This document shows positions 19,901 through 28,954 of a DNA stretch of 38,318 nucleotides, piece after piece (position 1 is the stretch's first letter; the number at the start of each line of letters is the position of its first letter). Made by a program: the position numbers and the translations under genes. The notes under the pieces were generated by a model. It was given only the letters and a program-made list of their open reading frames with translations, had not been told where the DNA came from and made no database searches. Source of the DNA: an uncultured Bacteroidales bacterium (lineage in GTDB: Bacteria; Bacteroidota; Bacteroidia; Bacteroidales; P3); NCBI GenBank assembly GCA_900320975.1, contig ONUE01000003.1, positions 1-38,318 of the forward strand. Reading direction: 5' to 3'.

Positions 19901-19943
19901 GAAGAGGCAGTTGAAAGAGGCTTTGGAAGCAAAGGTGAGGTAA
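16920..19943 (+). CDS. AsmA-like envelope protein
   Basis: A 1007-residue protein with one N-terminal membrane helix (about residues 7-31), then an AsmA-type opening (FTPSQLTKIVNRVAANYV, VDLTLFKTFPDAGLEIENV, DVRAFLKDKKVIVHQVLLDD) and a long repeat-rich beta-strand region. It ends with a family-like block (IDIKGDIANPKITLGSVRY) and a charged helix. AsmA/TamB-type proteins are large periplasmic proteins anchored in the inner membrane, thought to bridge to the outer membrane for lipid traffic. The start overlaps the lipoprotein stop by four bases, so the two are co-translated. Confidence 0.88.
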   Translation: MKKGWKIALISVGSLLGLVIVVVAVAMWLVFTPSQLTKIVNRVAANYVLAETHFDRVDLTLFKTFPDAGLEIENVYIVNPMEGAPSDTVARIGSLTLGLDVRAFLKDKKVIVHQVLLDDVDADLYINKKGAANYDVFPSSGDTTKSTFALDSLPLIDLRKIAVSDLGARLLDEKDGMDTGVEGLDMDIVGSLKEGLVDADVTIDAQAVALNRFTSLDSASSTLEVALQNLSLALKGEGNFDNVEGKLKLKVESGDLSVGENEMINEALRASKSDLLRMQVPFKADLQKMHIVLAESELQFDDYALGLEGQVQLKTTEEPMAVDMAVKTDGAWQVAPLLELLPQQYVAFKKDMKELDGKVQFAATAKGTVTDSTMPLIDAKVKLVDGRFYMPKSLPYRINRINGDVAAHLNLSKGGVSSAKINSLKAHTRHTDVSVKGRVDDLMGDMRVDADIKAKLPLEDAMPMVPDSLKLTADGDANLDIKANFRMSDIKAKAFEKMKADADITLKSLDVVFDTIHAKSTDLHVKMHMPTTVMAGKMADATIASGELNVEMGKHVKAVLERANIAAVINNPMKEQIAATFDVKVSEGEANIDSMMVSLEALALKGSVRLDSTQKNVIRQYNPNVDINLNGAVLYSPELPDAVRLSQLGVAYGPKGANLRKVEVKLGHSDFQLYGTVDNLEQWLDHKALLKADLNFTSNYTDVDQLLNLVSGIGSDKDTVEKMRQEDNVPKDANPFIVPLDVDVTLNTHIKRCIAFDNNLNDVAGAVTVKDGVAVLDQIGFVCKAATMQLTAMYKSPRPSHLNVSMDFHLLDIQIDELIDMIPSIDTLVPMLKDFNGNADFHLVASTYLNARYEPLMSSLKGAAAITGKNLTVMDNKSVAQIAKLMQFKTWKEKDNKLTIDSLDVELTALNGVIEVYPFLLNIGKYQICASGMHSLDNKCGYHVELLKNPLMAKVGVDIKGDIANPKITLGSVRYADYYKPEKQGVVEKQTLELKRQLKEALEAKVR

Positions 19944-19944
19944 T

Positions 19945-19994
19945 AAAGTTCAAGGTTCAAGGTTTAAGGTTCATGGTTAAGGTTAATGGTTAAT
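19945..19994 (+). repeat. Single arm of tandem TTCAAGG/TTTAAGG-type repeats
   Basis: Degenerate 7-base units (GTTCAAG, GTTTAAG, GTTCATG, GTTAATG) fill the gap between the AsmA-like gene and the DUF4199 gene. No complementary arm is seen. A possible upstream ATG for DUF4199 (19986) lies in the repeat. Confidence 0.65.
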
Positions 19995-19997
19995 GAG

Positions 19998-20546
19998 ATG
20001 AAAGTTTTTCATAGATATAACAGTACGATACATGGTAACTACCGCAGAGCCTATCTGCGCAGTGGACTCATCACGGGGGCATTGCTTGCCGTCTATGTGT
20101 TGCTGCGCCTGCTCATGGGCTCGCCGCTGGAGAGCCCTACGTCGTACGTCAGCGACGCCGTGATGCTGGTGGCCATGTTCCTTTTCATGGCCTTCTACCG
20201 CAATTCGCTGCCCGATAAGAGGATTACCCTCAAGGAGGCTATGCTCTTTGGCATCGGTATGGCCGTGGTGGCCTCGCTGCTCTACGGCATCGCCCTTTGG
20301 GCTATAGGGCTGGCCGCTCCGCAGCAGACCGAGCTCTTCACCACCACAGCCACCCAGCAGACAAACAACACCGCCAGTCTACCAGCTAGCCACCCTTATT
20401 GGGCTGCGTGGTGGGCTATATACGCCGCAGTGCTGATGGCATTGCTCGGGGGCTTTGGAGCCTTCGTGGCCGCTATATTCCTCCGCAACGAGAAGTCGGA
20501 GATAAAGACCCGTAAACAAACAAGCAATAAAACAAATAAGCAATAA
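19998..20546 (+). CDS. DUF4199-like membrane protein
   Basis: About 182 residues with four predicted helices: around GLITGALLAVYVLLRLLM, VMLVAMFLFMAFY, FGIGMAVVASLLYGIALWAI and WWAIYAAVLMALLGGFGAF. The arrangement and the short polar stretch after the second helix (RNSLPDKRITLKEAMLFGIG) match DUF4199 proteins, small inner-membrane proteins of unknown role in Bacteroidota, often next to a GT2 glycosyltransferase as here. I chose the ATG at 19998; one at 19986 lies in the upstream repeats. The C-terminal tail (TRKQTSNKTNKQ) is encoded by low-complexity AACAAA/CAATAA sequence and may be repeat-derived. Confidence 0.8.
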   Translation: MKVFHRYNSTIHGNYRRAYLRSGLITGALLAVYVLLRLLMGSPLESPTSYVSDAVMLVAMFLFMAFYRNSLPDKRITLKEAMLFGIGMAVVASLLYGIALWAIGLAAPQQTELFTTTATQQTNNTASLPASHPYWAAWWAIYAAVLMALLGGFGAFVAAIFLRNEKSEIKTRKQTSNKTNKQ

Positions 20547-20550
20547 TACA

Positions 20551-21483
20551 ATGGATATTTCAATTGTAGTACCTTCCTATAACGAGGCCGAGTCGTTGCC
20601 ACACTTGGCTGAGTGGATTGACCGTGTGATGAAAGAGCACGGATTCAGCTATGAAGTGATAATAGTCGATGACGGCTCTAAAGACGGCACCTGGGAGGTG
20701 GCCGAGGATCTGCATACCAAGAATCCCGCATGGCGCGGTATCAAATTCCGCCGCAACTACGGCAAGAGCGCCGCCCTCAACACCGGCTTCGCCGCCGCAC
20801 AGGGCGATGTGGTCATCACTATGGATGCCGACCTGCAAGACAGCCCGGACGAGGTGCCGGAGCTCTACCGCATGATAAAAGAAGATGGCTACGACCTCAT
20901 AAGCGGATGGAAGAAGAAGCGTTACGACAGCAAGATAGCCAAGAACATACCCTCCAAACTCTTCAACTGGACCACACGCAAGATGAGCGGCATCTACCTT
21001 CACGACTTCAACTGCGGCCTCAAGGCCTACCGCCACGATGTGGTGAAGAGTATTGAGGTCTATGGCGAGATGCACCGATACATACCGGTGATAGCCAAGT
21101 GGGCCGGTTTCGGTAAGATAGGGGAGAAGGTGGTGCAGCACCGCAAGCGCGAGTTCGGCGTCACCAAGTTCGGCATGAACCGCTTCATCAACGGCTACCT
21201 CGACCTGATGAGTATCATGTTCATGAGCAAGTTCGGCAAGCAGCCCATGCATTTCTTTGGCGCCGTGGGCAGCATATCGGGCCTCTTCGGCCTCATCTCG
21301 CTGATTGTGGTCATCATTCTGCGCCTCAGCGGCCGCATAGCGCTCACCAACAGCGTCTGGTTCTACCTCTCCATGCTCTTCCTCGTGCTGGGCGTGATGC
21401 TCTTCCTCGCCGGCTTCATCGGTGAGCTCGTCTGCCGTAACTCCACCACACGTAACCAATACTTAATAGAGAAAGAGATATGA
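20551..21483 (+). CDS. GT2 glycosyltransferase, DPM1/GtrB type
   Basis: A 310-residue GT-A fold enzyme. The N-terminal domain has SIVVPSYNEAESLP, the nucleotide-binding IIVDDGSKDGT, and the metal-binding MDADLQDSPDEVPE. Two C-terminal membrane helices follow (about 235-260 and 268-293). Such enzymes move a sugar to a polyprenyl phosphate on the cytoplasmic face for envelope glycan synthesis. It begins four bases after DUF4199, and its stop overlaps the ychF start. Confidence 0.92.
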   Translation: MDISIVVPSYNEAESLPHLAEWIDRVMKEHGFSYEVIIVDDGSKDGTWEVAEDLHTKNPAWRGIKFRRNYGKSAALNTGFAAAQGDVVITMDADLQDSPDEVPELYRMIKEDGYDLISGWKKKRYDSKIAKNIPSKLFNWTTRKMSGIYLHDFNCGLKAYRHDVVKSIEVYGEMHRYIPVIAKWAGFGKIGEKVVQHRKREFGVTKFGMNRFINGYLDLMSIMFMSKFGKQPMHFFGAVGSISGLFGLISLIVVIILRLSGRIALTNSVWFYLSMLFLVLGVMLFLAGFIGELVCRNSTTRNQYLIEKEI

Positions 21484-22580
21484 GCCTGCAATGTGGTATA
21501 GTGGGACTGCCCAATGTGGGTAAGTCGACCCTCTTCAACTGCTTGAGCAACGCAAAGGCTCAGGCGGCCAACTTCCCCTTCTGCACCATAGAGCCCAACG
21601 TTGGCGTTATCACCGTGCCCGACGAACGTCTGGCCAAGCTTGTAGAGATTGAGCGACCGGCCTCTGTGGTGCCCGCCACAGTCGAGATTGTCGACATCGC
21701 AGGCCTTGTGAAGGGAGCCTCCAAAGGCGAGGGACTCGGCAACAAGTTTCTGGCCGACATACGCAACTGCGACGCTATCATACATGTGCTGCGCTGCTTC
21801 GACGACGACAACATCACCCATGTCGACGGCACTGTTGACCCGGTGCGCGACAAACTAACAATAGATACCGAGCTGCAGTTCAAGGACCTTGAGACCATAG
21901 AGAACCGCTACGATAAGGAGGTCAAGAAAGGCAAAGCCGGTGGCGACGCACGTGCCAAGAAGCTTGTCGAGGTTATGGACCTCTACAAGGCTGCGCTGCT
22001 CGAGGGCAAGAGTGCACGCACCGTGCTGCTCGACGAGAATCAGGCCGAGGTGGCTCGTGATCTCATGCTCCTTACCACCAAGCCGGTGATTTATGTGTGC
22101 AATGTCGACGAAAGCGCCGTGGTCAACGGCAACAAATACTCCGACGCCGTCCGTGAGGCTGTGAAAGACGAGAACGCCGAAGTGCTGCTCATCGGTGCCG
22201 GTATCGAGGCCGACATCGCGGAGCTCGAGACCTACGAGGAGAAGCAGATGTTCCTCGAGGACCTCGGCCTCAAGGAGAGTGGCGTCAACCGCCTCATCAA
22301 GGCCGCCTACCGCCTGCTCGGCCTCCAGACCTTCCTCACCGCAGGTCCCAAGGAGTGCCGTGCATGGACATTCAAGAAAGGAATGAAAGCTCCTCAGACA
22401 GCGGGCATTATCCACTCTGACTTCGAGCGTGGCTTTATACGTGCTGAGGTTATCAAGTACGACGACTATGTCACCCTCGGCTCCGAAGCCAAATGCCGCG
22501 AGGCCGGCAAGATTGCCGTCGAGGGAAAGGACTATGTCGTGCAGGACGGAGACATCATGCACTTCCGCTTCAATGTTTGA
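21480..22580 (+). CDS. ychF: YchF/OLA1-type ATPase
   Basis: A 366-residue Obg-related P-loop protein. Walker A is GLPNVGKS at residues 8-15; the switch block is DIAGLVKGASKGEGLGN; NVDE replaces the GTP-specificity NKxD motif, as in ATP-binding YchF. The C-terminus has the TGS-like block (TAGPKECRAWTFKKG, DYVVQDGDIMHFRFNV). It associates with ribosomes and takes part in stress responses in other bacteria. The start overlaps the glycosyltransferase stop (ATGA). Confidence 0.96.
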   Translation: MSLQCGIVGLPNVGKSTLFNCLSNAKAQAANFPFCTIEPNVGVITVPDERLAKLVEIERPASVVPATVEIVDIAGLVKGASKGEGLGNKFLADIRNCDAIIHVLRCFDDDNITHVDGTVDPVRDKLTIDTELQFKDLETIENRYDKEVKKGKAGGDARAKKLVEVMDLYKAALLEGKSARTVLLDENQAEVARDLMLLTTKPVIYVCNVDESAVVNGNKYSDAVREAVKDENAEVLLIGAGIEADIAELETYEEKQMFLEDLGLKESGVNRLIKAAYRLLGLQTFLTAGPKECRAWTFKKGMKAPQTAGIIHSDFERGFIRAEVIKYDDYVTLGSEAKCREAGKIAVEGKDYVVQDGDIMHFRFNV

Positions 22581-22595
22581 AATGAAAAGTGAAAA

Positions 22596-25394
<2,799 letters not shown>

Positions 25395-25454
25395 TCACGA
25401 ATCATTATACAGTAAATATTACACGTCAAAATAATAAACTTTAAACCTTAAAAC

Positions 25455-25847
25455 ATGGCAAAAACAATGGAAATGGAAAGCTCAGCCATCAACATCATCA
25501 CCGATGGCACCCTCGTCAAAGGCGACATCACCGCTACCGGCGACTTCCGCCTCGATGGCACCCTCGAAGGCAACATACAGCTCAACGGTAAACTCGTCGT
25601 CGGCGACTCCGGTGTCGTCAACGGCAACGTTCTCTGCCAGAACGCCAACATCATTGGCACCGTCAACGGCAACCTCTCCGTCAAAGAGCTCCTCTCGCTG
25701 CATACTACCGCTCGCGTTCGTGGCGACATCCTCATCAACAAACTCTCCATCGAGCCCGGCGCCGTCTTCTCCGGCAAATGCCGCATGATTGACGAAGTCA
25801 AAGCCCAGCAGGAACAGGCAGCCGAAGAAACTCCGGCAGAAGCCTGA
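25455..25847 (+). CDS. Bactofilin
   Basis: A 130-residue bactofilin domain protein with stacked beta-helix repeats (GDFRLDGTLEGNIQLNGKLVVGDSGVVNGNV, seen in three or four turns from residue 17 to 105), followed by a short acidic tail. Bactofilins polymerise without nucleotide into membrane-associated filaments that place cell-wall enzymes. It lies 60 bases after the PorW-like gene. Its stop shares a base with the next start (TGATG). Confidence 0.93.
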   Translation: MAKTMEMESSAINIITDGTLVKGDITATGDFRLDGTLEGNIQLNGKLVVGDSGVVNGNVLCQNANIIGTVNGNLSVKELLSLHTTARVRGDILINKLSIEPGAVFSGKCRMIDEVKAQQEQAAEETPAEA

Positions 25848-27394
25848 TGGAACGCCTCAAAGAACTCTTTGCCGCCTGGTCCGGAGAACCCTGTGCGGAG
25901 TGTCTCGCTATTGGCGCTTCCAGCGCCTCTGCCCGCCGCTACTACCGTCTCATCGGCGCTACCCGCCGTTGCGTGGGAGCGGTGGCCGACAACCTCACCG
26001 AGAACCGCGCCTTCTTCGCCTATTCGCGCCATCTTCATGCCAAAGGCATGCCCGTCCCGGAGCTCTATCTTGTCGACTCCGACGAGCGCCACTACCTGCA
26101 GCAAGACCTCGGCGACCAGTCGCTCTATGGCCTCCTATACGAGAAAAAGCAGAAGGGTGGGGGATTTGATGCCGAAATGCTGGCTCTCTACCGCCAGGCC
26201 CTCGCCGACCTTGCCGCCATACAGCAGGCCGGCGCCGACATGGATTTCTCCGTAGCCTATCCGCGCCCAGCCTTCGACCGCCGCTCCATCTTCTGGGACC
26301 TCAACTACTTCAAGTACCACTTCCTCAAACTCATCGACATACCCTTCGACGAAGAGCCACTCGAAAACGACTTCAACACCCTCGCCGACAAACTCCTCTC
26401 CGCCGACTGCAACTACTTCCTCTACCGCGATTTCAACCCGAGGAACATCATGGTAATTGAAAATTCAAAATTGAAAATTGAAAATTCCTTGCCGCACAAC
26501 AAAAATTCTCAATTTTCAATTCTCAATTCTCAATTATTCTACATTGACTATCAGGGCGGCCGTCGCGGTGCCGCGCAGTACGATGTCGCCTCGCTCCTCT
26601 ACAGTGCCAAGAGCGACCTACCCGAACCTATACGACGCGAACTCTTGGGACACTACCTCGACGTGCGTGGTCTCAATGGTGACGCGCGGCGCGAGTGGAC
26701 CGACCAATACTACGCCTACGTCCTCGTACGCATCCTGCAGACCCTTGGTGCCTACGGCTACCGCGGCCTTTTCCAGCGCAAGCCCTACTTCATCCAGAGC
26801 ATTCCCCTCGCCCTCAACAACCTCCGCAACCTCCTACAAGACCATCCCCTGCCCATCTCCATCCCAGAAATAAATAGAATAGTGAGTAGTGGACAGTGTG
26901 TAGTGGACAGCAGTCGTGGACAAGTGCTACCCACTACCCACTCTCCACTCTCCGCTCTCAACTCTCAACTCTCCACTCTCAACTCTCAACTCTCAACTCC
27001 CTCCCCCCTCACCGTCTCGGTCAGTAGCTTCAGCTACAAGCAGGGCCTTCCGGAAGACAACTCCGGCAATGGCGGAGGCCACATCTTCGACTGTAGGGCG
27101 CTCCCCAACCCTGGCCGTTACCCAGAGTACAAAACATACACCGGCAAAGACCGACCTGTGATAGAGTTTCTGCAGCGCGAAGAAGCAGTGGCTATCTTCC
27201 TCGGCCACGCCGAAGCCATAGTGTCACAAAGCGTCGACAAATACCTCGAGCGCCACTTCACGCACATCTCCGTAGCCTTCGGCTGTACCGGCGGCCAGCA
27301 CCGCTCCGTCTACTGCGCCGAGCAACTCGCCGCCCGCCTCCGCCAGCGCTACCAAACAGTCAACGTCGTCGTCACCCACCGCGAACAGGACTGA
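25847..27394 (+). CDS. APH-type kinase fused to a RapZ C-terminal domain
   Basis: A 515-residue two-domain protein. Residues 1-345 are an aminoglycoside-phosphotransferase-like kinase related to the sugar kinases of cell-wall recycling (AmgK type): QQDLGDQSLY, catalytic loop YRDFNPRN (193-200, Asp195), and metal-binding IDYQGG (233-238, Asp234). Residues about 388-515 are a RapZ C-terminal domain (SFSYKQGLPE, GHIFDCRALPNPGRY, GCTGGQHRSVYCAEQL). RapZ C-domains bind glucosamine-6-phosphate in Enterobacteria. Fusions of this kind occur in Bacteroidota; the substrate is not known. Two stretches are repeat-derived: residues about 204-230, between the catalytic Asp and metal-binding motifs, and residues about 346-386, the interdomain linker. 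Translationally coupled to the bactofilin gene. Confidence 0.9.
   Translation: MERLKELFAAWSGEPCAECLAIGASSASARRYYRLIGATRRCVGAVADNLTENRAFFAYSRHLHAKGMPVPELYLVDSDERHYLQQDLGDQSLYGLLYEKKQKGGGFDAEMLALYRQALADLAAIQQAGADMDFSVAYPRPAFDRRSIFWDLNYFKYHFLKLIDIPFDEEPLENDFNTLADKLLSADCNYFLYRDFNPRNIMVIENSKLKIENSLPHNKNSQFSILNSQLFYIDYQGGRRGAAQYDVASLLYSAKSDLPEPIRRELLGHYLDVRGLNGDARREWTDQYYAYVLVRILQTLGAYGYRGLFQRKPYFIQSIPLALNNLRNLLQDHPLPISIPEINRIVSSGQCVVDSSRGQVLPTTHSPLSALNSQLSTLNSQLSTPSPLTVSVSSFSYKQGLPEDNSGNGGGHIFDCRALPNPGRYPEYKTYTGKDRPVIEFLQREEAVAIFLGHAEAIVSQSVDKYLERHFTHISVAFGCTGGQHRSVYCAEQLAARLRQRYQTVNVVVTHREQD
26455..26536 (+). repeat. In-frame tandem-repeat hairpin inside the kinase active-site region
   Basis: The left arm (26456-26488) has AAAATTG units and the right arm (26501-26536) has CAATTCT/CAATTTT units; the loop is about 12 bases (TTGCCGCACAAC). 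Translation runs through both arms. In the left arm, TTC replaces TTG exactly where the regular unit would make TGA. Confidence 0.85.
26880..27002 (+). repeat. In-frame tandem-repeat hairpin encoding the kinase-RapZ linker
   Basis: The left arm has AGTAGTGGACAGTGTG-type units (26880-26910). The right arm has TACCCACTACCCACTCTCC (about 26929-26950), then CTCAACT units up to 27002. The peptide is Ser/Thr/Gln/Asn-rich and would be disordered. Confidence 0.8.
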
Positions 27395-27470
27395 CCTTCT
27401 CCTACCCATCTCTCGTCCTTCTCATACCCATCTCATACCCCCACAGGTGGCACATATTTGAATTGGTTTC

Positions 27471-27542
27471 TCAGTATGTCAAAGAACTCTTTTCGAGTTT
27501 TTTGGAAAGGTTCGCGCTGGCCAGTTCGTCCCCTTTGCTCAT
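27471..27542 (-). CDS. Possible 23-codon small ORF
   Basis: Minus-strand ATG at 27542 to TGA at 27471, giving MSKGDELASANLSKKLEKSS plus three residues. A TACTTTTG box (27590-27597) lies about 48 bases upstream. No ribosome-binding or homology evidence; it may be chance or a remnant of a leader. Confidence 0.2.
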   Translation of the reverse strand: MSKGDELASANLSKKLEKSSLTY

Positions 27543-27589
27543 TGAATTAGTTTCAATTATGAGGTATTCGCGACCTTTGGTTTCGAATG

Positions 27590-27597
27590 CAAAAGTA
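27590..27597 (-). promoter_or_regulatory. Orphan -7 box on the minus strand
   Basis: TACTTTTG on the minus strand fits TAnnTTTG, but no TTG at the right distance is seen. It points toward the 3' end of the kinase-RapZ gene, where only a short ORF could be served. Confidence 0.35.
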
Positions 27598-27992
27598 CGA
27601 CCGTGGGATTGCGGTCTACGAATGGGGACGAAAATTTTTTCTTCTTTTTTTGTAAAACGTTAATTATCGTATAATTATCCGTTAATCGCCTTGTTAATTC
27701 CCCCTGTTGTGTTGCAGTGTTGCAGTTATTGCAGTTCAAAATAGAGCGAACAGGACAGCCCCCTCCGTAATGGCAACGGTGTAACAAGGTCATCCTTTCG
27801 TCATTTCGACCATCCTTCAACCATCGTTCGCCTTTCCTTTAACCATTACATATGGTAAAACTATAGTTAAGTTATATTAGAAATATGTTTGAAATACCCA
27901 GTGAATGACGAGTCAACGACGACCACAGCATAAAGACACTCTCCTGCGATGTGAATGACAAATAACAAATACCCATGTTTTTCACGAATTAT

Positions 27993-28023
27993 TTTGCCGA
28001 ACGGAAAGTATTTCGTATCTTTG
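27993..28023 (+). promoter_or_regulatory. Promoter of the Bro-N gene
   Basis: TTTG (27993-27996), 19 bases, TATCTTTG (28016-28023). This matches the Bacteroidota consensus fully. The start codon is 22 bases after the box. Confidence 0.82.
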
Positions 28024-28044
28024 CAGTCAATTAAATAAAGCCAG

Positions 28045-28920
28045 ATGACACAAAATAACGCAATACAACTCTTTGAAGGAAAACAGGTTCGAATCGCATG
28101 GAATGAAGAGGAGGAGAAATACTATTTCTCCATTGTGGATGTGGTTCAAATTTTGACCGAACAACCTACAACGCGTAAGGCAAGCACCTATTGGTCAGTA
28201 CTTAAGAAGCGGTTGAAGGAGGAAGGTGCAGATGAACTGCTTACAAATTGTAAGCAGTTGAAATTACCCGCCGCAGACGGCAAGAAACGCGATACCGATG
28301 TGGCTGATTTACAGCAGATGCTGCGCATTGTTCAGTCCATTCCTTCCAAGAAGGTCGAACCCATAAAGCAGTGGCTCTCTGAAGTGGGTGCGCAGCGCAT
28401 TGACCAAATGATAGACCCCGAACTGACCTTTCAGATGGCTGTCGAGGACTACCGACGCCAGGGGTATAGTGAGCGCTGGATAGAGAACCGGCTCAAGTCT
28501 ATACGCACGCGCAAGGAACTTACAGACGAATGGGAGCGTTCGGGTGTGAAAGAGCAGAAAGATTTTGCCATCCTTACCAATATTCTCACCAAGGCGTGGA
28601 GTGGTATGACCACCGGCGAATACAAGCGTTACAAGGGGCTCACCAAAGAGAATTTACGCGACAATATGACCAACTTGGAGTTGGCTCTGAACACTTTGGC
28701 GGAAGCTGCTACTACTGAGATTTCGCGCAATCGCAATCCGCAGACGATGCAGGAAAACAAACGGGTGGCACAAAGTGGTGGAAAAGCCGCAAAGGCGGCA
28801 CGCGACGAGGTGGAGAAGCAGATTGGCCACAGCGTTATATCTCACGAACGAGCTTCCGATTACCTGCTGCCAACAGAAGAAGTAGAAATTAAAGAAATAG
28901 ATGACATCAAAGAAAAATAG
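28045..28920 (+). CDS. Bro-N / DinD-like protein
   Basis: A 291-residue protein. The N-terminal 100 residues resemble a Bro-N domain (LFEGKQVRIAWNEEEEKYYFSIVDVVQILTEQ begins it; the stretch SYWSVLKKR-like region follows as TYWSVLKKRLKEEG). The C-terminal half (KDFAILTNILTKAWSGMTTGEYKRYKGL, then NMTNLELALNTLAEAATTEI) resembles E. coli DinD, a RecA-inhibiting, damage-induced protein. Bro-N proteins are typical of phages and mobile regions, often as antirepressors. No phage genes are adjacent. It has its own strong promoter, and a secreted protein gene follows 34 bases downstream. Confidence 0.75.
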   Translation: MTQNNAIQLFEGKQVRIAWNEEEEKYYFSIVDVVQILTEQPTTRKASTYWSVLKKRLKEEGADELLTNCKQLKLPAADGKKRDTDVADLQQMLRIVQSIPSKKVEPIKQWLSEVGAQRIDQMIDPELTFQMAVEDYRRQGYSERWIENRLKSIRTRKELTDEWERSGVKEQKDFAILTNILTKAWSGMTTGEYKRYKGLTKENLRDNMTNLELALNTLAEAATTEISRNRNPQTMQENKRVAQSGGKAAKAARDEVEKQIGHSVISHERASDYLLPTEEVEIKEIDDIKEK

Positions 28921-28954
28921 CATCTTTGAAACGTGTTTTAAAGTGAACGAGACA

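Larger units (their letters stand above)
27395..28044. other. Non-coding stretch between the kinase-RapZ and Bro-N genes
   Basis: About 650 bases without a convincing long gene. It begins with CTCATACCCAT-type repeats (27397-27441). Then comes a segment with a minus-strand promoter-like box at 27590-27597 and a 23-codon ORF, then a short GTTGCAGT repeat near 27710, then AT-rich sequence up to the Bro-N promoter. The 27470-27660 part could be a remnant of a mobile element; no transposase, terminal inverted repeat or target duplication could be recognised. Confidence 0.5.

Noticed and set aside
27395..28044. An insertion sequence
   Set aside because: No transposase frame, no terminal inverted repeats and no target-site duplication could be found by eye.
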